Shown: positions 27,297-38,556, counted from the stretch's first letter. The stretch: 64,000 nucleotides of DNA from CAZIRF01 sp964541755 (GCA_964541755.1 CAZIRF010000009.1:1-64000), one strand, 5' to 3'. Program-made: numbers and translations. Notes: generated by a model from the letters alone, not told the origin.

Positions 27297-28490
27297 TTAC
27301 TCCGTTCGCAGTGCGTCGATGGGGTTCATGCTGGCGGCCTTGCGGGCGGGCCAGTAGCCGAAAAAGACCCCCACGAGGCCGGCAAAGCCGGCGGCGAGGG
27401 CGATGAAGCTGCCTGCGATGACGGCGCGGACATCCCAGAGGCTGTTGAGGGCCCAGACAGCGCCGAGGGCGAAGAGTATGCCCACGAGGCCGCCCAAGAG
27501 CGAGAGGACGACGGCTTCGGTGAGGAATTGGGCGAGTATGTCGCTGCGGCGGGCCCCCACAGAGAGTCGTATTCCAATCTCGCGGGTGCGCTCGGTTACC
27601 GAGACGAGCATGATGTTCATGATGCCGATGCCGCCCACCAGGAGCGAGACCCCGGCGATGGCGGCTAGGAGGACCGTGAGGGTTTTCGCGGTCGAAGAGG
27701 CCACGCTGATAATCTCCTCCTGGTTGAAGAGCTGGAAGTCGAGGTCGTCGTCGGCCGAAAGGCGGTGGGTTTCGCGCAGGATGGCCTCCACTTCTGCCTG
27801 CGCCTCGTCCATGTAGTCCTCCGTGATGGCGCTCATTTCGATGGAGTCGATGGCGGTAGAGCGCGAGAGGCGGCCGCGGGCGGTTTCCAGGGGGACGAGA
27901 ATGACGTTGTCCTGGTCGTCGCCCATGCCGGTTTTGCCCTTCGAGGCGAGGACCCCGATGATGGTTACCGGGGTGTTGCCCAAACGCAGTTTTTGGCCGA
28001 CGGGGTCGATGTCCGCGAAGAGCTCATCCGCGATGGTGCTGCCGATGACAGCGAGTTTGCTGCGTGAGCGGTTGTCCGCTGCGTTGAACATCTCGCCGTC
28101 GGACAGGGACCAGTTTTTGATGGCGAGGTAGTCCTCCTCGCAGCCGTAGACGGTGGTCGACCAGTAGCCCGAGCCGCCGGATGCCATGACGCTTGCGCGC
28201 ACGACACCGGAGACCGCCCCCACATAGGCCGATTCGCTGCGGATGGCGCTTACGTCGTCGACCGAAAGCCGGTTTGCGCTAAAACGGCCGCGCGGGGGGC
28301 GCACCTGCAGGAGGTTGGTCCCCATGGAGGATATGTTGTCGCGAATGTCTGCCTGCGAGCCTTCGCCCACGGCGACCATGATGATGACGGAGGACACGCC
28401 GATAATGACGCCCAGGGTGGTGAGGAGGCTTCGCATGCGGTTGCGCAGGATGCTGCGCAGCGAGAGTTTTACGAGGGTTGCGGCGTTCAT
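27297..28490 (-). CDS. MacB/YknZ-like ABC transporter permease
   Basis: 397 residues: an N-terminal membrane helix (LTTLGVIIGVSSVIIMVAVGEG), a large extracytoplasmic MacB-PCD domain and three C-terminal helices, the second and third around LLGGLVGILFALGAVWAL and the final IDALRTE, as in FtsX-type permeases. The ATG at 28490 overlaps the ATPase stop (ATGA), and an upstream in-frame start would only add low-complexity arginine-rich sequence. Works with the upstream ATPase and adaptor and with TolC to expel substrates; MacB relatives export macrolides, peptides or toxins. Confidence 0.92.
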   Translation of the reverse strand: MNAATLVKLSLRSILRNRMRSLLTTLGVIIGVSSVIIMVAVGEGSQADIRDNISSMGTNLLQVRPPRGRFSANRLSVDDVSAIRSESAYVGAVSGVVRASVMASGGSGYWSTTVYGCEEDYLAIKNWSLSDGEMFNAADNRSRSKLAVIGSTIADELFADIDPVGQKLRLGNTPVTIIGVLASKGKTGMGDDQDNVILVPLETARGRLSRSTAIDSIEMSAITEDYMDEAQAEVEAILRETHRLSADDDLDFQLFNQEEIISVASSTAKTLTVLLAAIAGVSLLVGGIGIMNIMLVSVTERTREIGIRLSVGARRSDILAQFLTEAVVLSLLGGLVGILFALGAVWALNSLWDVRAVIAGSFIALAAGFAGLVGVFFGYWPARKAASMNPIDALRTE

Positions 28491-29314
28491 GGGCGGGCCT
28501 CCGGGGCGATTGAAGCCGCACTGGTATTGTCGGCGTCTGTGGTACTGCCGGCGGCTGTGGAACTGCCGGCGAGGAAGCGGGCGTGTTCGGCCTTCCATCG
28601 TTCGAGGGCTGCCGCCGCGTCGTCGCGTTTTTCGACCGGGGCGTCCGAGAGGATGAGGCCGTCGCGCACACTTACCACGCGCTTTGCGAAGCGGGCGACC
28701 TCCGGCTCGTGGGTTACCATGACGATGGTGATGCCCTGCTCGTTGAGCGCCTGGAAGAGGGCCATGATCTCGAGGGTCATCCCCGAATCGAGGTTGCCGG
28801 TGGGTTCGTCCGCGAGGAGCAGGGGCGGATCGTTCACGAGGGCCCGGGCGATGGCGACCCGCTGCTGCTGACCGCCGGAAAGCTGGTTGGGTATGTGGTG
28901 AATACGTTCGGCGAGGCCCACCCGCTCAAGGGCCCGCACTGATCGCTCCCGAATGTCCGGTACCCGCTCGCTGCGCCGGTAGAGGAGGGGGAGTTCCACG
29001 TTTTCGAGGGCCGTGGTGCGGGAGAGGAGATTGAAACCCTGAAAGACAAAACCGATTTTCCGGTTGCGGATTTCGGCGAGGGCGTTGGGGCTCGCGGCGG
29101 CGCTGTCGATGCCGTCGAGGCGATAGCTGCCCGCCGTGGGGCTGTCCAGGCAACCCAAAATGTTCATGAGTGTCGACTTCCCCGAACCCGAGGCCCCCAT
29201 GATGGCGACAAATTCGCCCTTTTCGACGGAGAGGTCCACCCCGTTGAGGGCCTTAACGATTACTTCGCCCAAGTCGTAGTGGCGCATGATGCCGTGCATA
29301 TCGATTACGGGCAT
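28487..29314 (-). CDS. MacB/LolD-type ABC transporter ATP-binding protein
   Basis: 275 residues. Walker A GASGSGKST, signature LSGGQQQRVAIARAL, Walker B LLLADEPTGNLDS and the switch histidine MVTHE are all in place. A tail of about 45 residues rich in alanine, serine and threonine follows the core and is not part of the family. In a four-gene order with adaptor, permease and TolC it energises a tripartite export pump. Confidence 0.94.
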   Translation of the reverse strand: MPVIDMHGIMRHYDLGEVIVKALNGVDLSVEKGEFVAIMGASGSGKSTLMNILGCLDSPTAGSYRLDGIDSAAASPNALAEIRNRKIGFVFQGFNLLSRTTALENVELPLLYRRSERVPDIRERSVRALERVGLAERIHHIPNQLSGGQQQRVAIARALVNDPPLLLADEPTGNLDSGMTLEIMALFQALNEQGITIVMVTHEPEVARFAKRVVSVRDGLILSDAPVEKRDDAAAALERWKAEHARFLAGSSTAAGSTTDADNTSAASIAPEARP

Positions 29315-29317
29315 GTC

Positions 29318-30742
29318 CTACTCCTTGCTGATATTGGCGCGGGTGATGACCTTTTTGCCAAGGAGTGCTTCGGCGTCGACGATTTCCGTGTTGACCGCGT
29401 CGCTCGCACCGGTTTTTACCATGTGGAGGGCGAGGGTTCCGTCGTCCTCAAGGGTCCAGATGGCCCGGCGTCCGGCTGCAGCGCTTCCTGCGGTGCCAGC
29501 CGCTGTCGCGCTCCGGCTCCCGGAGCCCGATCCGCTGCCCTGCTGCCGGGTGCCCCCGGGGGGCTGCATCATCCTGGGCATGGGCACCCCGCCGCCCAAG
29601 AGACTCGAGCTTGAAGGGGCTGCCGTGCCGTTGGCCTCTTTGGCCTGTGCCGCGGCAAGCTGTGCTGCATCGTACTCGGCGATGGCCGTTTTGCGGGCCG
29701 CGGCGTCGAGCGCCTGTTCATCGAGTCGCGCGATAAAGAGCTCCCGGCGCGCGGCCGCGGCGAGTTCTTCTGGCGGTGAAAAGCGCAGGGCGGCGCTCGG
29801 GATTATGACGACGTCTTCCTTGCTTGTTACAATGAAGTCGGCGGTGGCCGTCATGCCCGGCAGGAGGCTCTCGTCCTTGTTGCTGGTCGAGACGATGACC
29901 GTATAGCTCACGACATTGTTGCTCGTCGTGGGCAGCTTGCGAATCTGCGCGACCTTCCCCTCGTACTGCCGCTCGCCCCAGGCCTCGACCGTGAAGCGTA
30001 CGGCCATACCCTCGCGGATGCCGCTTATATCCAGCTCGTCCACCAGGACTTCGATCTCCATCGCCTCGAGGCTCTCTGCCAGGGTAAAGAGTTCGGTATT
30101 CGTGTTGCCGCTCCCCACAACCGTCTGTCCCGCTTGGACCGCGCGGTCGAGGACGATGCCGTCAACGGGCGAAAGGACCGTCGCGTATTCTTCTATATTG
30201 AGCCGCGCGGTCTCCTCGGCGGCCTCTGCCTGTATCAGGCTGGCCCTGCTCGAGAGCCAGGCGAGTTTGTAGCTGGCGAGCTCGGATTCGGATATGAGTT
30301 TTTGCTCGAAGAGTTTCTTGTTCTGGGTGTACTCAAGTTCGTTGAACTCGTGTTGGGCCCGCGCCTTTTCGAGGGCCGCGTTCGCCTCTTTGAGGGCGAT
30401 GGCGAGCTTGTCGGTGTTGACGCGAGCAAGGAGCTGGCCCTTCTTGACGCTGTCGTTGAAGTCGACGGCCACCGTGTCGAGGGTCCCGGTAACCTGTGCG
30501 AGGACCGAAACGGTCCCGACGGCCTTCAAGGTGCCGGTGCTGGAGACCGTCTGTTCGATGGTCCCGCGCGCGATGGGGCTCGTCTTCCACTCGCTGCCTG
30601 TTGTCCCGGAACCGGCGGGGCTGCAGGCACTGGCGGCGAGAATGGCTGCAAGTATGGTAACGGGGAAAAAAACGGAGATACGGGGTGCTCTTGATGTCCC
30701 CTGCGTCGGAAAGCGGCGCCCTTTTCGTGCTGAATCGTTCAT
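29318..30742 (-). CDS. MacA/HlyD-type periplasmic adaptor lipoprotein
   Basis: 474 residues, first gene of the export operon. An N-terminal signal with lipobox ASAC near residue 40, a biotinyl-lipoyl-like half (GTLDTVAVDFNDSVKKGQLLARV), a coiled-coil hairpin (about 115-190), the second lipoyl half (VLSPVDGIVLDRAVQAGQTV) and beta-barrel strands. A low-complexity insertion rich in glycine, serine, alanine and methionine (about 365-420) precedes the last domain and is unusual for the family. It bridges the ABC permease and TolC. A sigma-54 promoter lies about 40 bp upstream. Confidence 0.92.
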   Translation of the reverse strand: MNDSARKGRRFPTQGTSRAPRISVFFPVTILAAILAASACSPAGSGTTGSEWKTSPIARGTIEQTVSSTGTLKAVGTVSVLAQVTGTLDTVAVDFNDSVKKGQLLARVNTDKLAIALKEANAALEKARAQHEFNELEYTQNKKLFEQKLISESELASYKLAWLSSRASLIQAEAAEETARLNIEEYATVLSPVDGIVLDRAVQAGQTVVGSGNTNTELFTLAESLEAMEIEVLVDELDISGIREGMAVRFTVEAWGERQYEGKVAQIRKLPTTSNNVVSYTVIVSTSNKDESLLPGMTATADFIVTSKEDVVIIPSAALRFSPPEELAAAARRELFIARLDEQALDAAARKTAIAEYDAAQLAAAQAKEANGTAAPSSSSLLGGGVPMPRMMQPPGGTRQQGSGSGSGSRSATAAGTAGSAAAGRRAIWTLEDDGTLALHMVKTGASDAVNTEIVDAEALLGKKVITRANISKE

Positions 30743-30780
30743 GAATCCTCCATGCGGCGCCCGGGCCGTAGCAAACCTTG

Positions 30781-30797
30781 TGCAATAAGCGTGCCAA
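30781..30797 (-). promoter_or_regulatory. Sigma-54 (-24/-12) promoter of the export/two-component operon
   Basis: On the minus strand TTGGCAC-GCTTA-TTGCA matches the RpoN consensus TGGCAC-N5-TTGC exactly. It is about 40 nt upstream of the adaptor start. The operon encodes an NtrC-type activator, which this promoter class requires. Confidence 0.88.
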
Positions 30798-30846
30798 GTT
30801 CTGGAGGCGGTCTGCCGCTATCAGTCTAGATCAATTCGGCAAAAAT

Positions 30847-30875
30847 TGCACACCGCTGTCCGGCGAACTGCACAC
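30847..30875. promoter_or_regulatory. Direct TGCACAC repeats, candidate activator sites between two sigma-54 promoters
   Basis: TGCACAC occurs at 30847-30853 and 30869-30875, 22 bp apart (two helical turns), 50-80 bp upstream of the minus-strand -24 element. That position is usual for NtrC-type enhancer sites. A weaker related copy lies near 30890. Confidence 0.5.
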
Positions 30876-30885
30876 TTGTCGGGAT

Positions 30886-30902
30886 TTGGCGCACATTTTG
30901 CA
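30886..30902 (+). promoter_or_regulatory. Possible second sigma-54 promoter, directed at the GH44 gene
   Basis: TTGGCGC-ACATT-TTGCA keeps the essential GG and GC dinucleotides with correct 5-bp spacing and lies about 48 nt before the GH44 start. A TATACT (30926-30931) closer to the gene is an alternative sigma-70 -10. Confidence 0.5.
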
Positions 30903-30949
30903 CTGTTCGTTTTCATGGCAGCCCCTATACTGGTGCAAAGGGGAAGGAA

Positions 30950-32680
30950 ATGAAGATACATATTCTGATAGTTGGCGCCGCGCTCTGTGTCGCTTTTGTC
31001 CTTATCGCCTGTACGGGGGCGGCAACACCGCATTCTGCCCCGAATGTGCCCGGCGGGAAGCCCCATGTGCTCTCTGTAACGGTGGATCTTTCGGCGCCCG
31101 CGCGGGCCATCAGCCCGTATATTTACGGGACCAACAGCGACTTGAGCGACCAAAACCGGGTAACGGCACGGCGCCTTGGCGGGAATCGGACGACGGCCCT
31201 CAACTGGGAGACCGGCGCCTCGAACGCCGGGGAAGACTGGAAGCACTCGAGCGACAGCTGGCTTGAGTCCTCTGTCGGTGTGCCGGCGGGGGAAGCCGGT
31301 TCGCGGGGTGCGGTCTACACGACCTTCCACGAGAAATCCCGCGCACTCGGGGCCCTTTCCCTCGTGGCAATCCCCATCGCCGGCTGGGTTGCGGCGGATA
31401 CTGCCGGTTCGGTCTCTTCGAAGGAGGCCGCCCCGTCCAATCGCTGGCGCCCCATACTCCCCTCGCGCGGGACGCTCGACAATCCTTCCAGCTATTATCG
31501 CGGCGCACTGCTGGACTCAGGCTATACGCTGGATGAAGCGCGCACAAAGGCCGTGTATCAGGATGAGCTCGTCTCCTTCCTCGTGGAGCGCTTCGGCTCT
31601 GCGGCTTCGGGGCGGGGGGTGTCCGCGTATTCCTTCGACAACGAGCCTGGGCTCTGGCGCCATACCCACCCCCATGTTCACCCCAAGGCCGCAAGCGGCG
31701 AGGAGCTCGTGGCCCGCAGCCTGGAGACGGCCCGGGCGGTAAAGGATGTGGACCCCGATGCCCTCCTCTTCGGGCCTGAATCCTTCGGGTTTTCCGCCTA
31801 CAACGACAACGCCGGTGACCCGGAGTGGCCCTTTTACCTCGATGACGCCCGCGACGAAGGCAAACCCCTGCGCTGGTTCCTCGACTGGTATCTCGATCAA
31901 TTCGCCATGGCAGAGGAAGCCGAAGGCCGGCGCCTACTCGATGTCCTGTCGGTCCACTGGTACCCCGAGGCTCGCGGCGGGGGAGTGCGCATCACCACGG
32001 CCGATTCGACCAATGCGGCCACAAATCGGGCGCGGATACAGGCCCCGCGCGCCTTTTGGGACCCCATGTATCATGAGGACTCCTGGATAGGGCAGTCCTT
32101 TTCCTGGGCCCTGCCCATACTGCCCCTCTTGAATGAGTCCATCGACAACTGGTACCCGGGCACCAAACTCGCCATCACCGAGTACAACTTTGGCGGCGAC
32201 ACCCATATCTCCGGGGGGCTCGCCCAGGCCGATGCCTTTGGCGTCTTTGCCCAAAACGGGGTATTCCTGGCCACCTGGTGGCCCATTGGCGGCCGGGGGA
32301 CCTATGTCTCCGCCGCCTGGCGCCTTTACCGCAACCTCGACGGGAAGGGGCTCTCCTTTGGCGACCAGCTCATACCCGTTGAGGGTTTCGATCCCGAGCG
32401 TGTGTCGATCTGGGTCTCGCGAACGGGCCCCGCTGCGGCGCCGGAGAGTTTCCATTTCATCGTTCTCAACAAGAGTGCGAAGGACGCCCTTGCTTCTAGC
32501 TTGAGCCTCGAGGCTATCGTTGGTGGCGGCTGGTCTGTCGCGGCGGCTCGCGGTTTCGACGAGAGCTCTGCCAAGATAGAAGACTGCAGCGAGGGCGTTT
32601 CCCTTGATGGAAGCCTGCTCTCGATAGAGCAGCCGCCCCTGTCTGCCTGGCACGTCGTCCTTGAGCCCGGCAAGCTGTAA
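30950..32680 (+). CDS. GH44 family endoglucanase/xyloglucanase lipoprotein
   Basis: 576 residues. Lipoprotein signal (MKIHILIVGAALCVAFVLIAC). The family-44 hallmark is the block RRLGGNRTTALNWETGASNAG near residue 75; the acid/base glutamate is in FDNEPGLW and the nucleophile in ITEYNFGG. GH44 enzymes cut beta-1,4-glucan backbones (carboxymethyl cellulose, xyloglucan) in a retaining reaction. Anchored to the cell envelope, it could feed plant-derived oligosaccharides. The GGGGAAGG site precedes the ATG. It diverges from the export operon and may share its regulator. Confidence 0.92.
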   Translation: MKIHILIVGAALCVAFVLIACTGAATPHSAPNVPGGKPHVLSVTVDLSAPARAISPYIYGTNSDLSDQNRVTARRLGGNRTTALNWETGASNAGEDWKHSSDSWLESSVGVPAGEAGSRGAVYTTFHEKSRALGALSLVAIPIAGWVAADTAGSVSSKEAAPSNRWRPILPSRGTLDNPSSYYRGALLDSGYTLDEARTKAVYQDELVSFLVERFGSAASGRGVSAYSFDNEPGLWRHTHPHVHPKAASGEELVARSLETARAVKDVDPDALLFGPESFGFSAYNDNAGDPEWPFYLDDARDEGKPLRWFLDWYLDQFAMAEEAEGRRLLDVLSVHWYPEARGGGVRITTADSTNAATNRARIQAPRAFWDPMYHEDSWIGQSFSWALPILPLLNESIDNWYPGTKLAITEYNFGGDTHISGGLAQADAFGVFAQNGVFLATWWPIGGRGTYVSAAWRLYRNLDGKGLSFGDQLIPVEGFDPERVSIWVSRTGPAAAPESFHFIVLNKSAKDALASSLSLEAIVGGGWSVAAARGFDESSAKIEDCSEGVSLDGSLLSIEQPPLSAWHVVLEPGKL

Positions 32681-32755
32681 ACAGAAGCTTGCAGCTGGCG
32701 GCTAGTGGGTCGTGTCGAGCCCGGCCAGCAGTAACCGGAAGCTTGCAGCTGGCGG
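32663..32755. repeat. 39-bp imperfect direct repeat overlapping the GH44 stop codon
   Basis: 32663-32701 and 32717-32755 agree at about 35 of 39 positions with a 54-bp period, both starting GAGCCCGG and ending GCAGCTGGCGG. The first copy contains the GH44 stop. The second contains GTAACCGGAAGCTTG (32731-32745), a 15-mer seen at two distant sites. Confidence 0.8.
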
Positions 32756-32866
32756 GCAGCGGTCTGTGTAGAAGCCTGCCAGCCCCAACCCCGCCAAAGC
32801 CCGGCCCGCCGCTCGCCCCCTTGCTCCTCCACGGTCCCGGGAGTATCTTGGTACCTGGAGGACAGC

Positions 32867-33976
32867 ATGGGGAATCTCTTTGACTGGCTCGCCTGGCGTG
32901 GCGACATTACTCTTTCGCAACTTCCTTTCGGGGAGGTCGACAACCTCGCCCTGTCGGTCCTCGCCTACCTCCCCCTCGACGGCATTGTGCCCGGCCTCGA
33001 CGAGAAGCGAGGGATTTGCCTGCGTGATGCCGCCGAAGCCTTCTTCAAAAACGCCAATTTGCAAGACAGCGTTCGCGACGAACAGGACAAGGACTTTTTG
33101 CGCGCCCTCGCCGCGAGTGAACGCTTTGGTCCCCTTGAACTCTTCGCAGCCTCCAGCCTCCTCGACAACGAAACCGAAACCCAGTTCGCGGCCCTTACCG
33201 TGGATACCGGCGACCGCCACCTCTTCGTCGCCTTTCGCGGCACCGACATGAGCCTTACCGGCTGGAAGGAAGACTTCAACATGTCCTTCATGGACACGGT
33301 TCCCGCTCAGCTGGAAGCCGTCAAATACCTCGATCGGGTCGCCAGATTGCGGCGGGGGCGATTGCGCGTCGGCGGGCACTCCAAGGGCGGGAACCTTGCC
33401 GCCTTCGCCGCCGCTTTTACCACCCCGCGCGTCCAGCGACGCATTGTCGCCGTCTGGAACAACGACGGCCCGGGGTTCAATGCGAACATCGTTGCAGAGC
33501 GGGGCTATGCCATCATCAAAGACCGCTTGTACTCATTTATCCCCCAGTCGTCGGTGGTCGGCATGCTCCTCGAACATGAGGAGGCGGTCACTGTCATTCG
33601 CAGCAGCCGCACCGGCATACTCCAGCACGACCCCTATTCCTGGATTGTCGAGGGGGGGCATTTTGCCCGCGCGGAGGAACTGGACTCTTCGAGCCTCTTT
33701 ATCGACCGCACACTCAAGGACTGGCTCGCCTCCATGCCGGCGGAAAAACGCGGCGCGGTAATCGAAGCCCTCTACGAGATCATCCTCTCGACAGAATCCC
33801 GTACCGTCTTAGAGCTCGCCAGCAATTGGGTTCGCAATGCCGGCACCATTATCCATCGCTTCAACACCATCGATAGCGAGACCCGCACCATGATACTCGA
33901 AGCGGCCGGCCTTCTCTTCAAAGCCGCCCGCAAAAACATGCCCCTGGCCTTCAAGGATCGCAATTCACCGGAATAA
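32867..33976 (+). CDS. DUF2974 (Mbeg1-like) alpha/beta hydrolase
   Basis: 369 residues. The N terminus (MGNLFDWLAWRGDITLSQLPF) and the lipase-like core are typical of DUF2974. The nucleophile elbow reads GGHSKGGNLA (about residue 167) and an oxyanion-side motif is FVAFRGTD. No signal peptide, so probably a cytoplasmic lipase or thioesterase-like enzyme of unknown substrate. It has GGAGG before the ATG and stands alone. Confidence 0.85.
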   Translation: MGNLFDWLAWRGDITLSQLPFGEVDNLALSVLAYLPLDGIVPGLDEKRGICLRDAAEAFFKNANLQDSVRDEQDKDFLRALAASERFGPLELFAASSLLDNETETQFAALTVDTGDRHLFVAFRGTDMSLTGWKEDFNMSFMDTVPAQLEAVKYLDRVARLRRGRLRVGGHSKGGNLAAFAAAFTTPRVQRRIVAVWNNDGPGFNANIVAERGYAIIKDRLYSFIPQSSVVGMLLEHEEAVTVIRSSRTGILQHDPYSWIVEGGHFARAEELDSSSLFIDRTLKDWLASMPAEKRGAVIEALYEIILSTESRTVLELASNWVRNAGTIIHRFNTIDSETRTMILEAAGLLFKAARKNMPLAFKDRNSPE

Positions 33977-34006
33977 AAAAAAGGCCCCGCAGCGTACTGC
34001 GGGGCC
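33975..34006 (-). terminator. Terminator of the fusA operon
   Basis: A perfect 10-bp GC-rich stem (33983-33992 with 33997-34006, CGTA loop) followed on the minus strand by eight T. It lies 45 bp after the last gene of the operon. Confidence 0.92.
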
Positions 34007-34050
34007 CGGCTCATCAGGAAAAAATCTTCTTCTTGATACCCTGTAATCGC

Positions 34051-34758
34051 CTATTTTTCGGCGACGAGGAAGGTCTTTGCGTCCAGCTTGAGGTCTCCGA
34101 AGGATGAAGGATGGAAGTCCTTGCGGTCCTTGGCGACGTTGAACTGGATGTAATCGGCCTTGGGGTCGAGGACGACGATTACGTCGATCTCGTCCTGGAT
34201 GGCCTTGAGTACGGCCGGAAGGCTCTTCTTGTCGTAGACGGCTTCCGGGGCGCTGACGGTGCAAGAGAACCAGACTTCGATTCCCGCCTTTTCGGCAAAG
34301 GCCTTGATTTCCTGCATGGTTGCGCTGTCTGTCTTGGCAAAGTCGTAGCCGTCGACGATGAGGGCCTGTGCCCCGAAACCGCCATCGACAATAAGGGCAT
34401 TCAAGCTCTTGATGATCTGCCCGGCAGAAAGTGAATCCTGGTTGAAGTTCATGATGACACGGTTCTTGACCGCATCGGACTTGACCTCATCAGCTTTCTC
34501 CAGGTTTTTTTTGCGGGAAATCTCTTCAAAGATGTCCTCGTACCAAGAGATGACGTGGTTTGCTTCCTGGGTGAAGGACACGTGAATGACCTTCTGGCCC
34601 TGCATGAGCTTGTCGAGGGCGATCTGAACGAGGACCGCTGTCTTACCGATGCCCTTTTTGGAGGACACAACGCCGATTTCGCCGGCCTTGAGGCCGCCGC
34701 GCATCGACTTTTCGAGTATGCGTATGGGACTGCGCTGAACGAGTTCCTGTTTGACCAT
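34051..34758 (-). CDS. P-loop ATPase of the RecA/KaiC type, cotranscribed with fusA
   Basis: 235 residues. Walker A SKKGIGKTAVLVQIA (about residue 32) and a Walker B-like ALIVDGYDF (about 128) fit the RecA/KaiC superfamily; there is no DNA-binding or partner domain. The ATG at 34758 has AGGAGG just upstream; a longer start would add 16 residues without support. It follows the EF-G gene by 10 bp and ends at a terminator. No defined function; a role linked to translation or regulation is only a guess from position. Confidence 0.75.
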   Translation of the reverse strand: MVKQELVQRSPIRILEKSMRGGLKAGEIGVVSSKKGIGKTAVLVQIALDKLMQGQKVIHVSFTQEANHVISWYEDIFEEISRKKNLEKADEVKSDAVKNRVIMNFNQDSLSAGQIIKSLNALIVDGGFGAQALIVDGYDFAKTDSATMQEIKAFAEKAGIEVWFSCTVSAPEAVYDKKSLPAVLKAIQDEIDVIVVLDPKADYIQFNVAKDRKDFHPSSFGDLKLDAKTFLVAEK

Positions 34759-34768
34759 GGGTGCCTCC

Positions 34769-36904
<2,136 letters not shown>

Positions 36905-37026
36905 GGTGGTTCCGGCCAGTTCATCCGCGCGCAGGGGCGCGCTGAACGGCCCCCCCGCAGGCCCCGAAAGTGCGGGATGCGGTATGACAACAGTGGCTTT
37001 TCGTCCGGTAGACTCCCAGTTGGTGC

Positions 37027-37055
37027 ACTATATTTGAAAGGAGCGCAAGTTTCAA
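37027..37055 (-). promoter_or_regulatory. Sigma-70-type promoter of fusA
   Basis: TTGAAA (37050-37055), 17-bp spacer, TATAGT (37027-37032) on the minus strand. The downstream bases GTGCACCA are shared with the tRNA-Asn promoter. The leader is about 115 nt. Confidence 0.85.
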
Positions 37056-37095
37056 GTCCCGTCAAGGCCTCCCTCCCGGGGCCCTGTGCATTGCT

Positions 37096-38556
37096 CTAAT
37101 GGAAGATTCCCGAAAAATGTGCGCGAATATCCAGTGTCACTCCGCTTTGTGAGAGCGAGAGCGTCGAGTTGAGGCCCGCATTCCTGCCGCGGATACCGGC
37201 GCCCACTCGCCCGGAGAATTCCATGCCCGATGAGGTATCGAAATCGAGACGTGTCATTCCATCAAGGCTGATAGTTGCCGCCGCGCCCCCATTTCGTGTC
37301 GGCCCCACCCCAAAGCGGTATCCGGCCCCCAGCGTAATGCGCCCTGCCCCGAAATTTCTGCCAGCCCAATCGGCTCGTACAGCGAGCTGTCCCGACAGTC
37401 CTCCCGCCCGGAGCGAGGCCTTCGCCTCGCTCCGGGCCGCCGCTGCAAGCCCGTCGTCGAGGACTTGTTCGTGCGAGAACAGCAGGGATTCCAGCCCGAT
37501 AGTACTGGTTCCTGTCCGTTCCCAGCGACCCCGGCCAAAGAGCGTAAATACATTACCCCGTGCGGCTTCGACTTGAGCGCGTATATGAGCCTTCTGGCCC
37601 CGCCATACGGCACTTTGACCGGCGATTTCGACGCGCCAGGCGAGTTCATGTCTTGTCCCCCCCGTGTCCAGCCACCCCTCGCTGGTGACATCGGCTCCAA
37701 GGCCGAAAATTCCCTTTGATCCGGCAAGACGTACGAGCCCTTGAAAGTACTGTTCGCTAGATATCCAGGGGCCATGTGTGCAGGCCATGCCAATGCGACC
37801 GGAGAGCAGTGAACCAAAGAGGCTCGTCGATATCCCGTCTGTGACAATAGTCCCGGAAGCTCGTGTTCCTGCCTGTCCGGCAAACCAGGGGGCAGGCTCT
37901 CCTGCCTCCTCCTGGCGTATGCATCGTATGCCTTCCACTGTGAGCGTACCGACACTGCGCTGTGCGACAATGCGTGCGCCCAGGGCAAGGCGCTCTTCGT
38001 CGAGGAATGCTTCACTGTAAAAGGCGAGTGGCTCCGCCGATTTTCCGGGTGGGCCCAGGGCTCCCATTCCAAGGGCTATGGCGGGGAGGCGGCTGGGGGG
38101 CGCCCCGTAGTCGAGGCTGTATGTGCCTGCCCGCGGCCGATCCAGGAGGGCCAGGCTGCGGTCCATGGGCCGGTCGAGGCGCTTGAGAAGGCCGCTGGAC
38201 GTGATGGGCCCGACGATGCAAAAGCCCCCGGTGGCAGACTGCGAGAGTGAAATACCGGGGAGATACTCGTGGGTCCCGGTTTGCCGTTCTCCCAATGGAA
38301 ATCGCTCCCGCTCGAGAATGAGGAGCTCTGCGTGGAAGGCTTCGGGGGAGGTCCGGGCCAAAGGGAGGCTGCTTTCGAGGATGAGGCGGGAGGACAGGCT
38401 GTCCAGGTCGTCGAGACTCGTGGAGAGCCGCCAGTGGAGGGGCGCTTCCGGCGCGCTGTCTGAATTCTGCGCAATGAGCGGCGGCGATAAGGGGCCGGTC
38501 GTGGAGAGCGTCAGTATCAGCATGAAAAAACGGATGGGTCCAAGGGATCGTGCCAT
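37096..38556 (-). CDS. Predicted secreted/outer-membrane protein of unknown function
   Basis: 486 residues from the chosen ATG. A signal peptide (MARSLGPIRFFMLILTL, cleavage after LIAQ) is followed by alternating strands rich in glycine, arginine and aromatic residues, and the C-terminal third (for example TLGAGYRFGVGPTRNGG and the last strand VTLDIRAHFSG) looks like an outer-membrane barrel. No known family is recognised. The start is uncertain because no ribosome site is visible and the frame is open further upstream. Confidence 0.65.
   Translation of the reverse strand: MARSLGPIRFFMLILTLSTTGPLSPPLIAQNSDSAPEAPLHWRLSTSLDDLDSLSSRLILESSLPLARTSPEAFHAELLILERERFPLGERQTGTHEYLPGISLSQSATGGFCIVGPITSSGLLKRLDRPMDRSLALLDRPRAGTYSLDYGAPPSRLPAIALGMGALGPPGKSAEPLAFYSEAFLDEERLALGARIVAQRSVGTLTVEGIRCIRQEEAGEPAPWFAGQAGTRASGTIVTDGISTSLFGSLLSGRIGMACTHGPWISSEQYFQGLVRLAGSKGIFGLGADVTSEGWLDTGGTRHELAWRVEIAGQSAVWRGQKAHIRAQVEAARGNVFTLFGRGRWERTGTSTIGLESLLFSHEQVLDDGLAAAARSEAKASLRAGGLSGQLAVRADWAGRNFGAGRITLGAGYRFGVGPTRNGGAAATISLDGMTRLDFDTSSGMEFSGRVGAGIRGRNAGLNSTLSLSQSGVTLDIRAHFSGIFH

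Noticed and set aside
37962..38186. Several arginine/proline/serine-rich frames over 100 codons in GC-rich genes
   Set aside because: These are out-of-phase readings of the recognised genes; they show no motifs and no independent start signals.
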